A stretch of 64,000 bases of DNA from Methylobacterium sp. 17Sr1-1 (GCF_003173775.1 NZ_CP029552.1:583001-647000), one strand, 5' to 3'. Shown: positions 25,532 through 36,660, counted from the first letter of the stretch. Translations and numbers: made by a program. The notes: a model not told the origin generated them from the sequence alone.

Positions 25532-27217
25532 ATGCGTAACGGGGTGTCGATCGCGGCGAAGCTGGGGCTGTGCCTCGCTGCCCTGGTCCTTCTGATCGGC
25601 GCGACGAGCGGCCTCTCGCTGACCGAGCTGAGCCGGGTCAACACGGCCGCGTCGGACCTGCGCGACGTCCGGGTGCCGGCGACCGACACGCTCGGCTGGA
25701 TCGGCATCAACATCATGCGCCAGCGGGTCAACGGATCGCGGCTGATCACCGCCGACACGCCGGAGCTGCGCGCCGAGGTCGCCGGGCAGATCGCCAAGCG
25801 CGACGCGATCATGGAGGCGCAGTACGCCCGCTTCGAGGCGCTGCCGCTCTCGCCGGCCGAGCGCGAGCTCTACAAGGAATTCCGCCGCCACGTCGCCGAC
25901 TACGCCGAGCAGCAGCGCCAGGCCGTCGCCAAGGCGACCGCCGGCGACATCCCGGGCGGGCAGCGGATCTACAACACCACGATGTCGAACGGCATCATCG
26001 CCATCATGGGCGCCTGGGAGAAGCTGGTGGCGCTGAACGGCGCCGGCTCGAAGGCGAGCGGCGACCTGATCGAGGAGACCTACGCCGCGGCCAACCGCAA
26101 CATGCTGGCGCTCACCGCGCTGGCGCTCCTCGTTGCCGGCGGCGCGATGGTGCTGGTGCGCCGCGGCGTCGCCGGGCCGCTGCGGGCGATCACCGCCGCG
26201 ACCCAGCGGCTCGCCGGCGGCGACACTGGGGTGGCGATCCCGGGGCAGGCGCGCCGGGACGAGATCGGCGCGCTCGCCGGCTCTCTGGTGGTGTTTCGCG
26301 ACAACCTGATCCGCAGCCGCGCCCTGGAGGAGGAGACCGCGCTCGCCCGTGCCTCGGCCGAGGCGCAGCGCAAGGCCGGCATGCGCCAGATGGCCGATGC
26401 CTTCGAGGCGGCGGTCGGCAGCATCGTCGGCGGCGTGTCGGCGGCGGCGACCGAGCTCGAAGCCACCGCCCGCTCGCTCAGCGGCAGCGCCGCGGAGGCC
26501 GCTGGCCAGTCGGGCGCCGTCGCGGGCGCGGCGAGCGAGGCGGCCGCCAACGTCACCGTGGTGGCCGCGGCCGCCGAGGAGCTGGGCTCGTCGGTCCAGG
26601 AGATCGGCCGGCAGGTCTCGGGCTCGGCCGAGCTGGCGCGGGTCGCCGTCTCCGAGGCCGGCGAGACGGTGGCGCTGGTGCAGGACCTGTCGCAGGCCGC
26701 CGCCAAGGTCGGCGACGTGGTGGCCCTGATCTCGTCGATCGCGAGCCAGACCAACCTGCTCGCGCTCAACGCCACGATCGAGGCGGCGCGCGCCGGCGAG
26801 GCGGGCCGCGGCTTCGCCGTGGTGGCGGCGGAGGTCAAGCAGCTCGCCGGCCAGACGGCCCGGGCGACCGAGGAGATCACCGGCCAGATCGGCCGCATCC
26901 AGGCCTCGACCGGCCAGGCCGCGGCGGCGATCGACGGCATCGGCCGGCGCATCCGCGAGATCGACGGCGTCGCGAGCTCGATCGCGGCGGCGGTCGAGGA
27001 GCAGGGCGCGGCGACCCAGGAGATCGTCCGCAACGTCGCCGAGGCGGCGGCCGGCACCGGCGCGGTCACCGGCACCATCGCGACGCTGGCCGAATCCGCC
27101 GGCGAGACCGGGGCGGCCGCCGCCCAGGTGCTCGGCGCGGCCTCCGAGATGTCGCGCCAGTCCGAGCACCTCTCGGCGGAGGTGGCGCGGTTCCTGGCGA
27201 CGGTGCGGGCGGCCTGA
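25532..27217 (+). CDS. Methyl-accepting chemotaxis protein
   Basis: This 561-residue transmembrane chemoreceptor has a first helix at about residues 10-30, a four-helix-bundle-like periplasmic domain (about 31-185), and a second helix at about 192-210 ([17 protein letters not shown]). A HAMP domain follows ([33 protein letters not shown]), then a long coiled-coil signalling domain. The hairpin tip is [21 protein letters not shown] followed by [17 protein letters not shown]. No C-terminal CheR-binding pentapeptide is present. It should bind CheA/CheW and steer the flagellar motor. The ligand is unknown. No other chemotaxis gene is in the window. Confidence 0.95.
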   Translation: MRNGVSIAAKLGLCLAALVLLIGATSGLSLTELSRVNTAASDLRDVRVPATDTLGWIGINIMRQRVNGSRLITADTPELRAEVAGQIAKRDAIMEAQYARFEALPLSPAERELYKEFRRHVADYAEQQRQAVAKATAGDIPGGQRIYNTTMSNGIIAIMGAWEKLVALNGAGSKASGDLIEETYAAANRNMLALTALALLVAGGAMVLVRRGVAGPLRAITAATQRLAGGDTGVAIPGQARRDEIGALAGSLVVFRDNLIRSRALEEETALARASAEAQRKAGMRQMADAFEAAVGSIVGGVSAAATELEATARSLSGSAAEAAGQSGAVAGAASEAAANVTVVAAAAEELGSSVQEIGRQVSGSAELARVAVSEAGETVALVQDLSQAAAKVGDVVALISSIASQTNLLALNATIEAARAGEAGRGFAVVAAEVKQLAGQTARATEEITGQIGRIQASTGQAAAAIDGIGRRIREIDGVASSIAAAVEEQGAATQEIVRNVAEAAAGTGAVTGTIATLAESAGETGAAAAQVLGAASEMSRQSEHLSAEVARFLATVRAA

Positions 27218-27224
27218 TCGGGGT

Positions 27225-27986
27225 TCACCCCGCCGCCCGCACCACCCGCGCCCCCGCGGCTTCCGCCTCCGCACATTGCGCCTGCGTCGCCCCGGCATCG
27301 GTCACCAGGGTCCAGCGGCGCGGCAGGGGCGCCCAGGCCCCTTGCGTCGCGCGGCCGAGCTTGGAGGAATCCATCAGCACCACGATCTCGGCCGCCTGCT
27401 CCATCATCAGCGACTTGAGGGCGACCTGCTCGATCGCCGCCTCGCACAGGCCGCGGCCGGCGACGAAGCCGTCGCCGCTCACCACCGCCTTGTCGGCGGT
27501 GAGCCGGCGCAGCGAGGCCTCGGCGAGGGGACCCATGGTGCTCATGCTGCCCGGCCGCACCGCGCCGCCGAGCACCGTCAGGGTGAGGCCCGGCGCGCCG
27601 GCGAGCACGCTCACCAGCGGCAGGTTGTTGGTGACGACCGCGTGGCGGCGCCCGGTCAGGCCGGCCCCGAAGGCGGCCACCGTCGAGCCGCCGTCGAGGA
27701 CCAGGATGTCGTCGTCGGCAAGGAGCGCCAGGGCGGCCCGGGCGATGGCGGCCTTCTCGGGCCGGGCCTGCGCCTCGCGCTCGGGCAGGCTGGTCTCGGG
27801 CAGCGGATGGGCGATCACGGCGCCGCCATAGGTGCGCCGGATGGCGTTCTCCGTCGCCAGCCTTTGCAGGTCGCGCCGGATCGTCGAGGCGGAGACGCCG
27901 AAGCGTTCCGCCAGCTCCTCGACCACGACCTCGCCGGCCTGGAGGGCCTCGAGCAGCAGCGGGTGCCGGTGCCGGCCGCGGGTCAC
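27225..27986 (-). CDS. DeoR-family transcriptional regulator
   Basis: This 253-residue regulator has an N-terminal helix-turn-helix, ELAERFGVSASTIRRDLQRLA, followed by the family hinge RTYGGAVI. A C-terminal phosphosugar-sensing domain follows, with LDGGSTV, VVTNNLPLV, LGGAVRPGSMSTMGPLAE and VVLMDSSKLGR. The start is a GTG at 27986, 5 bp after the pdxA2 stop, and no ATG is available without overlapping that gene deeply. It is the last gene of the KdgT-DUF1537-PdxA2 operon and most likely represses it until a phosphorylated acid sugar or downstream intermediate accumulates. Confidence 0.9.
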   Translation of the reverse strand: MTRGRHRHPLLLEALQAGEVVVEELAERFGVSASTIRRDLQRLATENAIRRTYGGAVIAHPLPETSLPEREAQARPEKAAIARAALALLADDDILVLDGGSTVAAFGAGLTGRRHAVVTNNLPLVSVLAGAPGLTLTVLGGAVRPGSMSTMGPLAEASLRRLTADKAVVSGDGFVAGRGLCEAAIEQVALKSLMMEQAAEIVVLMDSSKLGRATQGAWAPLPRRWTLVTDAGATQAQCAEAEAAGARVVRAAG

Positions 27987-27991
27987 GGGTC

Positions 27992-28986
<995 letters not shown>

Positions 28987-28990
<4 letters not shown>

Positions 28991-30273
28991 GTCGAGGGTC
29001 CCTGGTGACTGATGGCCCGGAGGTGATGCACGGCGCGCAGGAGCGTGTCGTCGTTGCCGAACGCGCCGGCCTTGGTGACGATCGGCACGGCGAGCGCGCC
29101 GCGCGTCAGGCCGAGGGACACGCCCGGCTCGATCTCGTCGATCAGCCGCAATCCGTCGATCCCCAGATGGGCGAGCAACGCCGCCGCGGTCTCGCCGCCC
29201 GTCGCCACGAGCGCTCCGAGATGGGGTGCCACGGGGGCGAGCCACGCGCCGAGGGCGTCGGCGAGGCGGGGCCCGAGGGCGAGGTCGGGGCTTTCGCCCA
29301 TCGCGACCTCGACCAGCACGTCCTCCCCGGCGCGCAATCCCGCCGCCACGGCGGCGCGGCAGCGCGCCCGCGCGGCCTCGTCCGTCCCGAGCAGCAGGTC
29401 CGGCGCGACGGGGACGTGGCGGGTCTCGCCGACGAGCCGGCGCGCGGCGGCGCGGGAGGCGGCGGCGAGGCTTCCGACCACCACGAGGGTGCCGCCGGGG
29501 CCGGCCGCGATCGCCTGCGCCGGGGCGGAGGGCCCCGCTTCCCGCTCGGCCAGCGCGTGGGCGAGGCCGGCGCTGCCGATCCAGACCAGATTCTGCTGCG
29601 CATCGAGCGCGAGGCCGGCCTCGGCGATCCGCGCGAGGTCGTCGTCGGTCTCGGCATCGGCGACCGCGACCGCGCCCGCCCGCGCCGCGTCGGACAAGGC
29701 CGCGCGCAGAGGTTCGCCGCCGGCCCGCACGGTCGCGAGGGCGATCGTCGCGCCCGGCAACCCGGCTTCCTCCAGCATCGCGGAGAGCGCACCGGTCGCG
29801 TAGGTGTGGTCCCGGCGCCAGAGCTCGGTCTCCTCCAGCGGCCGGCCCCCGACCCGGATCTGGCCCGCCACCGTGGTGCGACCGGTCGCCGGGAAGGCCG
29901 GCGCCAGGATCCCGAAGGCCGCGCCGCCGCGCCGGCGCAGGGCCTCGAGGGTGGCGGCCAGCTCCGCCGCGGGCTGCCCGCGCAGGGTCGAGTCGATCTT
30001 CTTGAACACCGACCGGCCGGGACGTCTCTCGTCCGAACGATGCAGCCGGTCGAGGAGGGCGGCGTGGCGCGCCGCGGCCGCCTCCGGGCCGAGCTGGCGG
30101 CTGTCGGCATCGTGCGAGACGACGTCCTCGTCAGCCCCGGATTCCTGCGCTCCGGATTCCGCCGCGCCCCATTGCACGCGGGCCGAGCGGCCGCGCCGGG
30201 CGAAGGCGATGGCGCAATCGGCGGCCCCCGTGAGGTCGTCGGCGAGGATGAGCCAGCGGCGCGCCACGGTCAC
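28987..30273 (-). CDS. Four-carbon acid sugar kinase (DUF1537 family)
   Basis: DUF1537 proteins phosphorylate acid sugars such as D-threonate, D-erythronate or L-erythronate with ATP. The 428-residue protein has the N-terminal sugar-binding domain ([42 protein letters not shown]) and a C-terminal nucleotide-binding domain ([41 protein letters not shown]). The start is a GTG at 30273 that overlaps the permease stop by 4 nt. With PdxA2 it would turn an imported acid sugar into dihydroxyacetone phosphate and CO2. The exact acid sugar cannot be decided here. Confidence 0.9.
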
Positions 30274-31292
30274 ACCCGCTCCGCCACACGCGGGGATGGG
30301 ACCGGCGCGGCCTCCTCCTCCGGGCGCTCGCCGAAATGCCGGGCGGTCCAGGCGGTGGCGAGCGGGGTGAGGATGGCGGTGACCACCACGGTCGCGGCGA
30401 CCAGCACCGTCGCGGGGGCGGCGGCATCGGCATAGGCCGGGTTGGCGGCGGCGATGATCGCCGGGACCGCGGCGGCGTTGCCGGCGGTCGAGGAGGCGGC
30501 GACGCCCGCCACTCCGGTGCCGCCGGTGAGCCGGTCGGCGAAGAAGAGCGGAATGCCGGTCACGACCACCACCGCGACGCCGAGCCCGAGGCCGAGCAGC
30601 CCCGCCTGCCAGATCTTGGTCAGGTCGAGCCCGGTGCCCAGCGCGAACGCGAAGAACGGGATCATCACCGGCACGGCGCGGCCCAGGAAGTCGCGCATCT
30701 CGCGGTCGAGGTTGCCGAGGATCATGCCGACGAGGAGCGGCAGGATGCTGCCGACCATCGTCTGCCACGGAAACGCCGACAGGCCGGCGACGCCGAGCGT
30801 CACCATGGTGAGGAAGGGCCCGGATTCGAGGCACATGATCGTGTAGGCACCGACGTCCCGCGGCCGACCGTACTGGCCCATCAGCGCCATGTAGAGGCCG
30901 CCATTGGTGTCGTTCATGGCCGCGACGATCGCCAGGGTCGAGAGGCCGGCGAACAATCCGCCGGCGATCGGCGCCTCGCCGAGCAGGCGGCCGAAGATCA
31001 CCCCGAGGATCATCGCGATCCCGACCTTCACGACGAGCAGCGTGCCGCCCTTCTTGACGATGTAGGGCGTCGCCCGGAAGTCGATGCTCGCGCCCATACA
31101 GACGTAGAACACCGCCAGGATCGGCAGCGCGCCGGTGAACAGGGCGCCGGTGAACGAGCCGAACACCTTCGGGGTCGCCGGGAACAGGGTCGCGATCACC
31201 GCGCCGACGAGCAGCGGCACCACCATCATCCCGCCCGGCACGCGCTCGATCGCGCGCTTGATCCCGATCTCTCCCATCCGTAGCCCCGCCAT
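30270..31292 (-). CDS. 2-keto-3-deoxygluconate permease family transporter (KdgT-like)
   Basis: This 340-residue membrane protein has about ten helices. [22 protein letters not shown] at the N-terminus, [27 protein letters not shown] and [20 protein letters not shown] are KdgT family features. The characterised relative imports 2-keto-3-deoxygluconate with protons. Here, coupled to a DUF1537 kinase, it probably imports a four-carbon acid sugar. GGGAGG lies 5 nt before the ATG. It is the first gene of the operon, and repeats in its leader may bind the DeoR regulator. Confidence 0.88.
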   Translation of the reverse strand: MAGLRMGEIGIKRAIERVPGGMMVVPLLVGAVIATLFPATPKVFGSFTGALFTGALPILAVFYVCMGASIDFRATPYIVKKGGTLLVVKVGIAMILGVIFGRLLGEAPIAGGLFAGLSTLAIVAAMNDTNGGLYMALMGQYGRPRDVGAYTIMCLESGPFLTMVTLGVAGLSAFPWQTMVGSILPLLVGMILGNLDREMRDFLGRAVPVMIPFFAFALGTGLDLTKIWQAGLLGLGLGVAVVVVTGIPLFFADRLTGGTGVAGVAASSTAGNAAAVPAIIAAANPAYADAAAPATVLVAATVVVTAILTPLATAWTARHFGERPEEEAAPVPSPRVAERV

Positions 31293-31324
31293 GCGGTCCT
31301 CCCTTGCGCGGATCGCGCAGTGAA

Positions 31325-31407
31325 TTGCGCGTATGTCCGACTGTTAGCGCTTGAAGAACGCATAAACCGCTGGAGGTCAATCGTTGATTTGCGCGATATG
31401 CGCGTAT
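31325..31407 (-). promoter_or_regulatory. Candidate DeoR operator repeats
   Basis: TTGCGCGTAT occurs at 31325-31334, and the tandem decamers TTTGCGCGAT and ATGCGCGTAT occupy 31388-31407. All lie 33-115 bp upstream of the kdgT-like start. DeoR-family regulators often use spaced direct repeats of this kind. The assignment rests on repetition and position only. Confidence 0.5.
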
Positions 31408-31508
31408 TGCGGGGGTGGGTGCCTTCGCTTGGCTGAGTCGGTGCTTGGGCTGCCGTCCTCGCGCCGTTCGCGCGTGGCAGCGTCTATCGCAACGGCAATT
31501 CCAGCTCC

Positions 31509-31690
31509 CACCACCCCTTTCCCGGACGACTGAAGCGATAGCGGAAGGAGATCCGGGATCCAGGAGAGAAGTGCCGCGAAGCGGCTCTTTATGCTGCACC
31601 GTTGCAGACACAAGGACGCTTCGCGACTTCTCATGCTGGATCCCGGATCTCCTTCCGCTGACGCTTCAGTCGTCCGGGAAAGGGGGGTGG
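31509..31690. repeat. 180-bp inverted repeat upstream of the acid-sugar operon
   Basis: The left arm (CCACCACCCCTTTCCCGGAC..., about 31509-31580) and the right arm (about 31618-31690, ending GGGAAAGGGGGGTGG) are reverse complements over roughly 65 bp with small bulges. They include AGGAGATCCGGGATCCA and CTTCGCG-type ends at the loop. The loop is about 40 nt. It lies between the TonB receptor 3' end and the acid-sugar operon start. Confidence 0.85.
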
Positions 31691-31738
31691 CTTGCGATGG
31701 AGGTCGGTGAGGATCCATCGCGCCGATCGCAAGGGTGC

Positions 31739-34033
31739 TCAGAACGCCAGCTTCATCCCCCCGACAAAACTCCGCGGCGCGCCCGCGAAGATCGTACCGG
31801 TGGTGCTGGCGAGCACGCCGGCGCCGTTCTGCAGCCCGGTCACCGCGCTGATCGAGTTCGCCAGCGGCTGGGCCGAGGCGATGTACGTCGTATCGAGCAG
31901 GTTGCGCACCTCGACGTAGAGGCTGAGGCGCTTGGCGTACGATCCGGCGAGGTCCGTGTCGTAGTGGATGTTGGCGTTGAGGATCGTGTAGCCCGGCGCC
32001 CGCAGCAGGTTGGCGTTGTCGAGGAAGAAGCCGTCCTGGTAGACCGCCTCGACGAAGGCGCCGAGACCCTTGAACGGTCCTGTCGGCTGGTCGTAGCCGA
32101 TGCGGGCGAGGAGCTGGTGGGCCGGCACGCCCGGGATCAGGCGGCCCGCCCGGTCGAACCGCGCGGTCAAGGAACCGGCGCTCAATTGCTCGACGTAGCG
32201 GGTGTAGAACTGGTCGTTGAGGCCGTAGGCCGCGAAGGCGCGCCAGCCGGGGGAGAACGCCCACTCGGCGCCCGCCTCGATGCCGCGATGCTCCGAGGCC
32301 GGTGCGTTGAAGGTGTAGCTGAGCAGGCCCGCCCCCGGCGACTGGGTGACGAACTCGTTGCGGAAGAACTCGTAGAAGCCGGTCAGGCTCAGGCGGAGAT
32401 CGGGCAGGGGCGACCACTCGGCCCCGAGGTCGAAGCCGAGATTGGTCTGGGTGCGCAGGTCGGTGTTGTTGCCCGGCACGCCGGCCGGCGTCACGAACAG
32501 CACGCTCGCCGCAGGCGTCGCGTAGCCGGTGGCGACCCGGCCGCGGACCGCGAGAGAGTCGTCGGGCCGGTAGACCAGCGCCAATTCCGGCGCCACGTTG
32601 AGGAAGCTGCGATCAATTTGGGCCAGGGCCTGGGTCGTGCCGCCGGCCGAGTAGCCGTAGGTGAGGGTGCGTCCTGTCAGCCAGGTGTTCTCCGCCGAGA
32701 CGCCGACGACACCGGTCCATTGCTCGGAGAGCGCGATCTCGGCCCGGGCCCGGCCGCCGAGATTCGACTGCAACGCCTCCTGGTTGCTCACGAGCGTGCC
32801 GAGCCGCGGACCGCCATAGGGCGCGCGGTTGTAGAGCGCGATGTGGTTGTCGATGGCGCTGTAGGACAACGCCGCGTAGCCGACGACCGGCAGGCCGAAG
32901 AGTTGAGTGCGGTGCGTGATGTCCGAGAGGACAGTGTAGGACGGATAGCTGCCGCGCGACGACGAGGTGTAGAACGGCTGGTCGAAGTTGCGCTCGTCGA
33001 AGCCGACCTGGCTGCGCCAAGTCGTGTTGGCGTCGATGTCGTGCTCCCAGCGCCCGGCGATGAGCGTGCGCCGGTCGTTGCGGCCGAAGGCGCCCTCGTC
33101 CGCCGTCACCGGCACGGTGGCGCCGAAGGCGCCGTTGCGAAAGAGGTTGAAGGTGCTGCAGCCGACAGCCGCCGTCGCGGCGCTGGCGCAGCCGCGCTGG
33201 TAGGGGTTGATCCGGTACTGCGCCAGCGACGAGCGGGCGGGCAGGTCGACATCGACGAGGTTGTTGATGACCTTCAGGGTGAAGCGGTTGTCCGGAGTCG
33301 GGGTGTAGCTCGCCAGCAGGTTGACGGTCTGGGTGTTGGCGCTGGCATGGTCCTGGAAGCCGTTGAGGCGGAAATCGCTGGCGAACAGGCTGACCTCGTA
33401 GGGACCGCTGACCCCGCCGACCGTGACGTAGTGGTTCAGGTAGCCGAAGCTGCCGGCGTCAGCGCCGATCTCGTAGCCGTCGATCTCGCGGCCGGTGCGG
33501 GTGCGGAAGGCGATCGCCCCGCCGGTGGCGTAGTTGCCGAACAGGGGGGATTGCGGCCCGCGGAAGACGTCGATGCGCGAATAGGCCCGCGGATCGGTGA
33601 GGTCGAAGCGCGAGGCGCCGTCGGCTTGCGTGACGACGAAGCCGTCCTCCAGCGCCACCATGTTCTTGATGACGCCGGTCGAGCGGGCGTTGTTGCCGCG
33701 GATCGACACCACCACGTCGCGCGGCCCGTTGCCCTGGCGCACGCTGACGCCGGGGCTGTTGACGAGCACCTGGCCGACGCTGGTCGCCGGGCGGTTGGCG
33801 ATCACGTCCTGCCGGCCGATCGCCGTGACGATCTCGCCGACCGGGCGCTCGATCACGCTCGGGGCCGACCCCGGCGGGGCGGCGACGCCGAAGGCGGGAC
33901 CGGGCGGGCTCGCCCCGGCGACCGAGATCTCGTCGAGGGCGATGGTTTCCTGCGCCAGTGCGGCGCCCGGGGCGATCGTGAGAAGGAGGGCGAGCGCGCG
34001 CGGGCGCAGGCCGGAACCGGGGAGGGGCGGCAT
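31739..34033 (-). CDS. TonB-dependent outer-membrane receptor
   Basis: This 764-residue receptor has a signal peptide (LLLTIAPGAALAQ). The plug domain contains VGQVLVNSPGVSVRQGNGPRD, RGNNARSTGV and RIDVFRGPQSPLFGNYATGGAI. A 22-strand-type barrel follows and ends in phenylalanine (GGMKLAF), as needed for outer-membrane insertion. A TonB box may lie near ETIALDEISVAG. It is cotranscribed downstream of the PepSY protein, a pairing typical of ferric-siderophore uptake. No Fur box was recognised. The ligand could be a siderophore or another iron or copper complex. Confidence 0.93.
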   Translation of the reverse strand: MPPLPGSGLRPRALALLLTIAPGAALAQETIALDEISVAGASPPGPAFGVAAPPGSAPSVIERPVGEIVTAIGRQDVIANRPATSVGQVLVNSPGVSVRQGNGPRDVVVSIRGNNARSTGVIKNMVALEDGFVVTQADGASRFDLTDPRAYSRIDVFRGPQSPLFGNYATGGAIAFRTRTGREIDGYEIGADAGSFGYLNHYVTVGGVSGPYEVSLFASDFRLNGFQDHASANTQTVNLLASYTPTPDNRFTLKVINNLVDVDLPARSSLAQYRINPYQRGCASAATAAVGCSTFNLFRNGAFGATVPVTADEGAFGRNDRRTLIAGRWEHDIDANTTWRSQVGFDERNFDQPFYTSSSRGSYPSYTVLSDITHRTQLFGLPVVGYAALSYSAIDNHIALYNRAPYGGPRLGTLVSNQEALQSNLGGRARAEIALSEQWTGVVGVSAENTWLTGRTLTYGYSAGGTTQALAQIDRSFLNVAPELALVYRPDDSLAVRGRVATGYATPAASVLFVTPAGVPGNNTDLRTQTNLGFDLGAEWSPLPDLRLSLTGFYEFFRNEFVTQSPGAGLLSYTFNAPASEHRGIEAGAEWAFSPGWRAFAAYGLNDQFYTRYVEQLSAGSLTARFDRAGRLIPGVPAHQLLARIGYDQPTGPFKGLGAFVEAVYQDGFFLDNANLLRAPGYTILNANIHYDTDLAGSYAKRLSLYVEVRNLLDTTYIASAQPLANSISAVTGLQNGAGVLASTTGTIFAGAPRSFVGGMKLAF

Positions 34034-34103
34034 CGGACGTCTCGTGAAGAAGCGGGAGAGGCGGCGCGCGAGCGCCGGCCAGGGGTCGCGTCAGGGGGGC
34101 GCG

Positions 34104-35471
34104 TCAGGCCGTCGCCGGCCGCCGGAGGCCGCGCCGCAGGCCGAGCCACGCGGCGTCGAGGGCGATCATCGCCAGGATCGCCAGTCCGGTCAGGGGGAAG
34201 AGGATCCCCATCGCCACGACGAGGCCGGTGACGGCGCCGATTGCACGGCGGTCGTCGGGCCAGGCCGGCACGCCGAGGCGGCCCGCGGGGCGGCGCTTCC
34301 ACCACATCACCGCGGCGGTGACGGCGAGCAGGATCGTGGCGAGGCAGAAGGCCAGCATCAGCAACTGGTTGAGCCGCCCGGCGACCTCGCCCTTGTGCAG
34401 CCCGATCCCGTACTGGATCCCGCGCCCGACGAGCCCGATATCGGCAAACCGCACGTTCACCAGCGGCCGGCCGCTATACTGGTCGAGGGAGATCATCCGC
34501 TGGCGGGTAACGTCGCGCGGATAGGCGGCGGCCGCGTAGACGCCGGTCGGCCCCTCCGGCAGCGCCAGCTCGTAGCCCGCCGGCATGCCGAGATCGGTCA
34601 GGATCTCGGCCGCCCGGTCGATGCCGATCGGCACGCCGTCGCGGCTGTCGGAGCGCGGCAGCGGCGCGGCCTCGAGGGCCCAGCCGGTCTGGTCGAGCAC
34701 CGCGCCCATCGGCAGCGTCGAGACCGGCACTCCGGCCCAGAGCGCGTTCGGCTGGCCGAGCCCGGCGCGGTTCGACACCGCCCGGACCTGCTCGCCCCAC
34801 AGGATCGACCACGGCAGGCCGGTGGCGGCGAGGAAGAACAGGCCGGCCCCGGCGACGAAGCCGGTGACCGCGTGCAGGTCGCGCCACCAGACCCGCCGCG
34901 CCGGCGTACCCCTCACCGAGACGACACCGCCGGACTGGCCACGCGGCCACCACAGGTAGATCCCGCTGAGCACGAGGATCAGCGTGAAGCCGGCCACGGC
35001 CTCGATCAGGCCGTTCGCCACCGGCCCGAAGAAGGCGAGGCTGTGCAGCCGGCGCACCACCATCATCGCCTCCTCGCTGCGCCCGACCCGGTCGAGGACC
35101 GCGCCGTCGTAAGGGTCGAGGTAGACGAGGGTTTTGCCCTTACGCCCCGCCATGGTGACGATGGCCGTGCGGTCGGGGGCCTCCGGGCCGGCATAGGTCG
35201 TCGGCTGGGCGTCCGGCACCGCCTCGGCGGCGATGAAGACCAGCCGCTCCGGCGACAAAGGCGCCGTCGCGCGCACCGGCACGAGGGTGCGGTGGGCAAA
35301 CAGCGTGCGGTTGATCTCGTCCTTGAACAGGTAGACCGAGCCGGTCGCCGACAGGAGGACCAGGAACGGCAGGCAGAGGAGGCCGGCATAGAAGTGCCAG
35401 CGCCACACCGCGCGATGCAGGGCATCGCGCAGGCGGGCGCGCCCCGGGGCCGGGGCGGAGGAGACGGGCAT
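34104..35471 (-). CDS. PepSY-associated transmembrane protein (putative siderophore/ferric reductase)
   Basis: This 455-residue membrane protein begins RAVWRWHFYAGLLCLPFLVLLSATGSVYLFKDE, the characteristic first segment of the PepSY_TM family. It has later helices at LIEAVAGFTLILVLSGIYLWWP, FVAGAGLFFLAATGLPWSILW and near 360-385 and 410-440. Conserved His residues (RRLHSLAFFGP, DLHAVTGF, GLHKGEVAG) are candidate haem or metal ligands. Relatives beside TonB receptors reduce or help release iron from siderophores in the periplasm or inner membrane. The gene starts 49 bp after the DUF2946 gene and ends 70 bp before the receptor. Confidence 0.87.
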   Translation of the reverse strand: MPVSSAPAPGRARLRDALHRAVWRWHFYAGLLCLPFLVLLSATGSVYLFKDEINRTLFAHRTLVPVRATAPLSPERLVFIAAEAVPDAQPTTYAGPEAPDRTAIVTMAGRKGKTLVYLDPYDGAVLDRVGRSEEAMMVVRRLHSLAFFGPVANGLIEAVAGFTLILVLSGIYLWWPRGQSGGVVSVRGTPARRVWWRDLHAVTGFVAGAGLFFLAATGLPWSILWGEQVRAVSNRAGLGQPNALWAGVPVSTLPMGAVLDQTGWALEAAPLPRSDSRDGVPIGIDRAAEILTDLGMPAGYELALPEGPTGVYAAAAYPRDVTRQRMISLDQYSGRPLVNVRFADIGLVGRGIQYGIGLHKGEVAGRLNQLLMLAFCLATILLAVTAAVMWWKRRPAGRLGVPAWPDDRRAIGAVTGLVVAMGILFPLTGLAILAMIALDAAWLGLRRGLRRPATA

Positions 35472-35519
35472 GGGTCGAGGATCCGAAAGGCTCAGTGATC
35501 GATGCGGGTTCGCGGTCGA

Positions 35520-35882
35520 TCAGGCCTGCGGCGGTCCTCGTGGGCTGGCGCTCGCGTCGGGCGGTGCGCGCGCCGGGCGCTCGTCGGCGGCGGGCGGGAC
35601 GCGCTCGGCGAGGCCCGGGCGGTCCCAGGCGAGGTGGAAGGCGAGGAGGAGCGGGCCCGCGAGGACGACGGGGTGGGCCGCGACGCAGCAGGCGAGGGCG
35701 CAGTGGGTGCCGCCCTGCGGGACGCCGTCCGTCCCCTCGCCATGGCAGATCACCGCGCCCGGAGCCGCCTGGGCCGGCACGGGGGCGAGGGCGCCGAGCA
35801 GCACCTGCAGGCACAGCGCGTAGAGCGCGACCACCGCGATGGTCGCGCGACCGATCGACCGTGTCGGTGGGTTCACGCGCAT
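35520..35882 (-). CDS. DUF2946-like small membrane-anchored protein
   Basis: This 120-residue protein has an N-terminal hydrophobic helix (IAVVALYALCLQVLLGAL) ending near a signal-like AQAA. A short periplasmic part follows with HGEGTDGVPQGG and a Cys/His cluster HCALACCVAAHP, then a second hydrophobic stretch and a Pro/Ala-rich tail. The cluster HCxxACC is typical of DUF2946 proteins found next to TonB receptors and PepSY proteins, and it suggests metal binding (copper or iron). The function is not established. It is the first gene of the three-gene uptake unit. Confidence 0.72.
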   Translation of the reverse strand: MRVNPPTRSIGRATIAVVALYALCLQVLLGALAPVPAQAAPGAVICHGEGTDGVPQGGTHCALACCVAAHPVVLAGPLLLAFHLAWDRPGLAERVPPAADERPARAPPDASASPRGPPQA

Positions 35883-36091
35883 GCCGGAGGGGGTAGGCCG
35901 GCGGGCCGCAGAGCGTCAATGACGAAGGATGGGCGTTCAGCGGATTTTCGGCGGGTGATGCCGCGTTGCGGCGCTCCAGGCTCCGGATGGGTGCGGTCGC
36001 GGCCGTCCGGCCCTTGTACACTGACCCGAGCGCGACACTTCCAGCGCGTGCGCAGTGTGCCGGCCGGTTCCTCGCCGCGTGAGACAGTTGA

Positions 36092-36412
36092 ATGACCGCC
36101 GTCGCCTTCGATACCCTGCGCTTCGTCCGGACCTTGCGCGACAAGGCCAGAATGTCGCCGGAGCAGGCCGAAGGTCTGGCCGAGGCGATCCAGGCCGATT
36201 TCGCCACGAAGCCCGACATCAAGGACCTCAAATCCGATATCGAGACCCTGAAGATCACGACGAGATCGGATCTGCGTGAGGCCGAGCTGCGTCTGGAGGC
36301 CAAGATCGCGGCCACGAAATCCGACATCGTCAAATGGATGACCGGTTCGACCGGTTCCCAGGCCGTCGTCCTCGTCGGCGCGATCGTGGCGCTGTCGCGC
36401 ATCACCCACTGA
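36092..36412 (+). CDS. DUF1640-like coiled-coil protein with C-terminal membrane anchor
   Basis: This 106-residue protein has FDTLRFVRTLRDKARMSPEQAEGLAEAIQ at the start and then a charged coiled coil with heptad-like spacing (about residues 40-80: KPDIKDLKSDIETLK, then LREAELRLEAKI). A final hydrophobic helix (SQAVVLVGAIVALSRI) anchors it. This layout is that of DUF1640, the bacterial relatives of the mitochondrial CCDC90/MCUR1 proteins. The cellular role in bacteria is unknown. No operon partner is evident. Confidence 0.8.
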   Translation: MTAVAFDTLRFVRTLRDKARMSPEQAEGLAEAIQADFATKPDIKDLKSDIETLKITTRSDLREAELRLEAKIAATKSDIVKWMTGSTGSQAVVLVGAIVALSRITH

Positions 36413-36643
36413 CGCGTCGCTCGAACGGGTTGGGACGTCGGGCCTTCGAGGAGGCACTTCCCTCGGCCCGGGCCGCGGCGGGCCTCTCACGCGGCCAGCT
36501 GGTAGTCCAATCCAGTATTCGGCGCAGCATGGTGCTCGAATCCGAGGCGTGGAACTGCTGCGACGAGCCGGTCGTCATGTCGGGATTCTGACCCTGGGTC
36601 AAAGGTTCGCTCCCCCGCTTTCCTGCCTCTGGCTTAAGCGCGA
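36413..36643. other. Intergenic stretch without a convincing gene
   Basis: The 302 bp between the DUF1640 gene and the next coiled-coil gene contain only short open frames without family resemblance, on both strands. A stretch near 36490-36590 translates to a possible protein tail (RRSMVLESEAWNCCDEP), which might be a gene remnant, but no start or partner was found. Confidence 0.4.
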
Positions 36644-36660
36644 ATTAACCGTAACGAGCG
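36644..36660 (+). promoter_or_regulatory. Perfect CtrA-type site TTAA-N7-TTAACC
   Basis: TTAA at 36644-36647, seven bases, then TTAACC at 36655-36660 match the alphaproteobacterial CtrA consensus TTAA-N7-TTAAC. It lies 55 bp before the ATG of the coiled-coil protein at 36715, a position suited to promoter control. Confidence 0.65.

Noticed and set aside
34034..35900. Fur box near the TonB receptor operon
   Set aside because: No 19-bp palindrome of GATAAT type was found in the upstream region or gaps, so iron control could not be supported from sequence.
36402..36602. 66-codon minus-strand open frame next to the DUF1640 gene
   Set aside because: Biased composition, overlaps the end of the DUF1640 gene, no ribosome-binding site and no recognised family.
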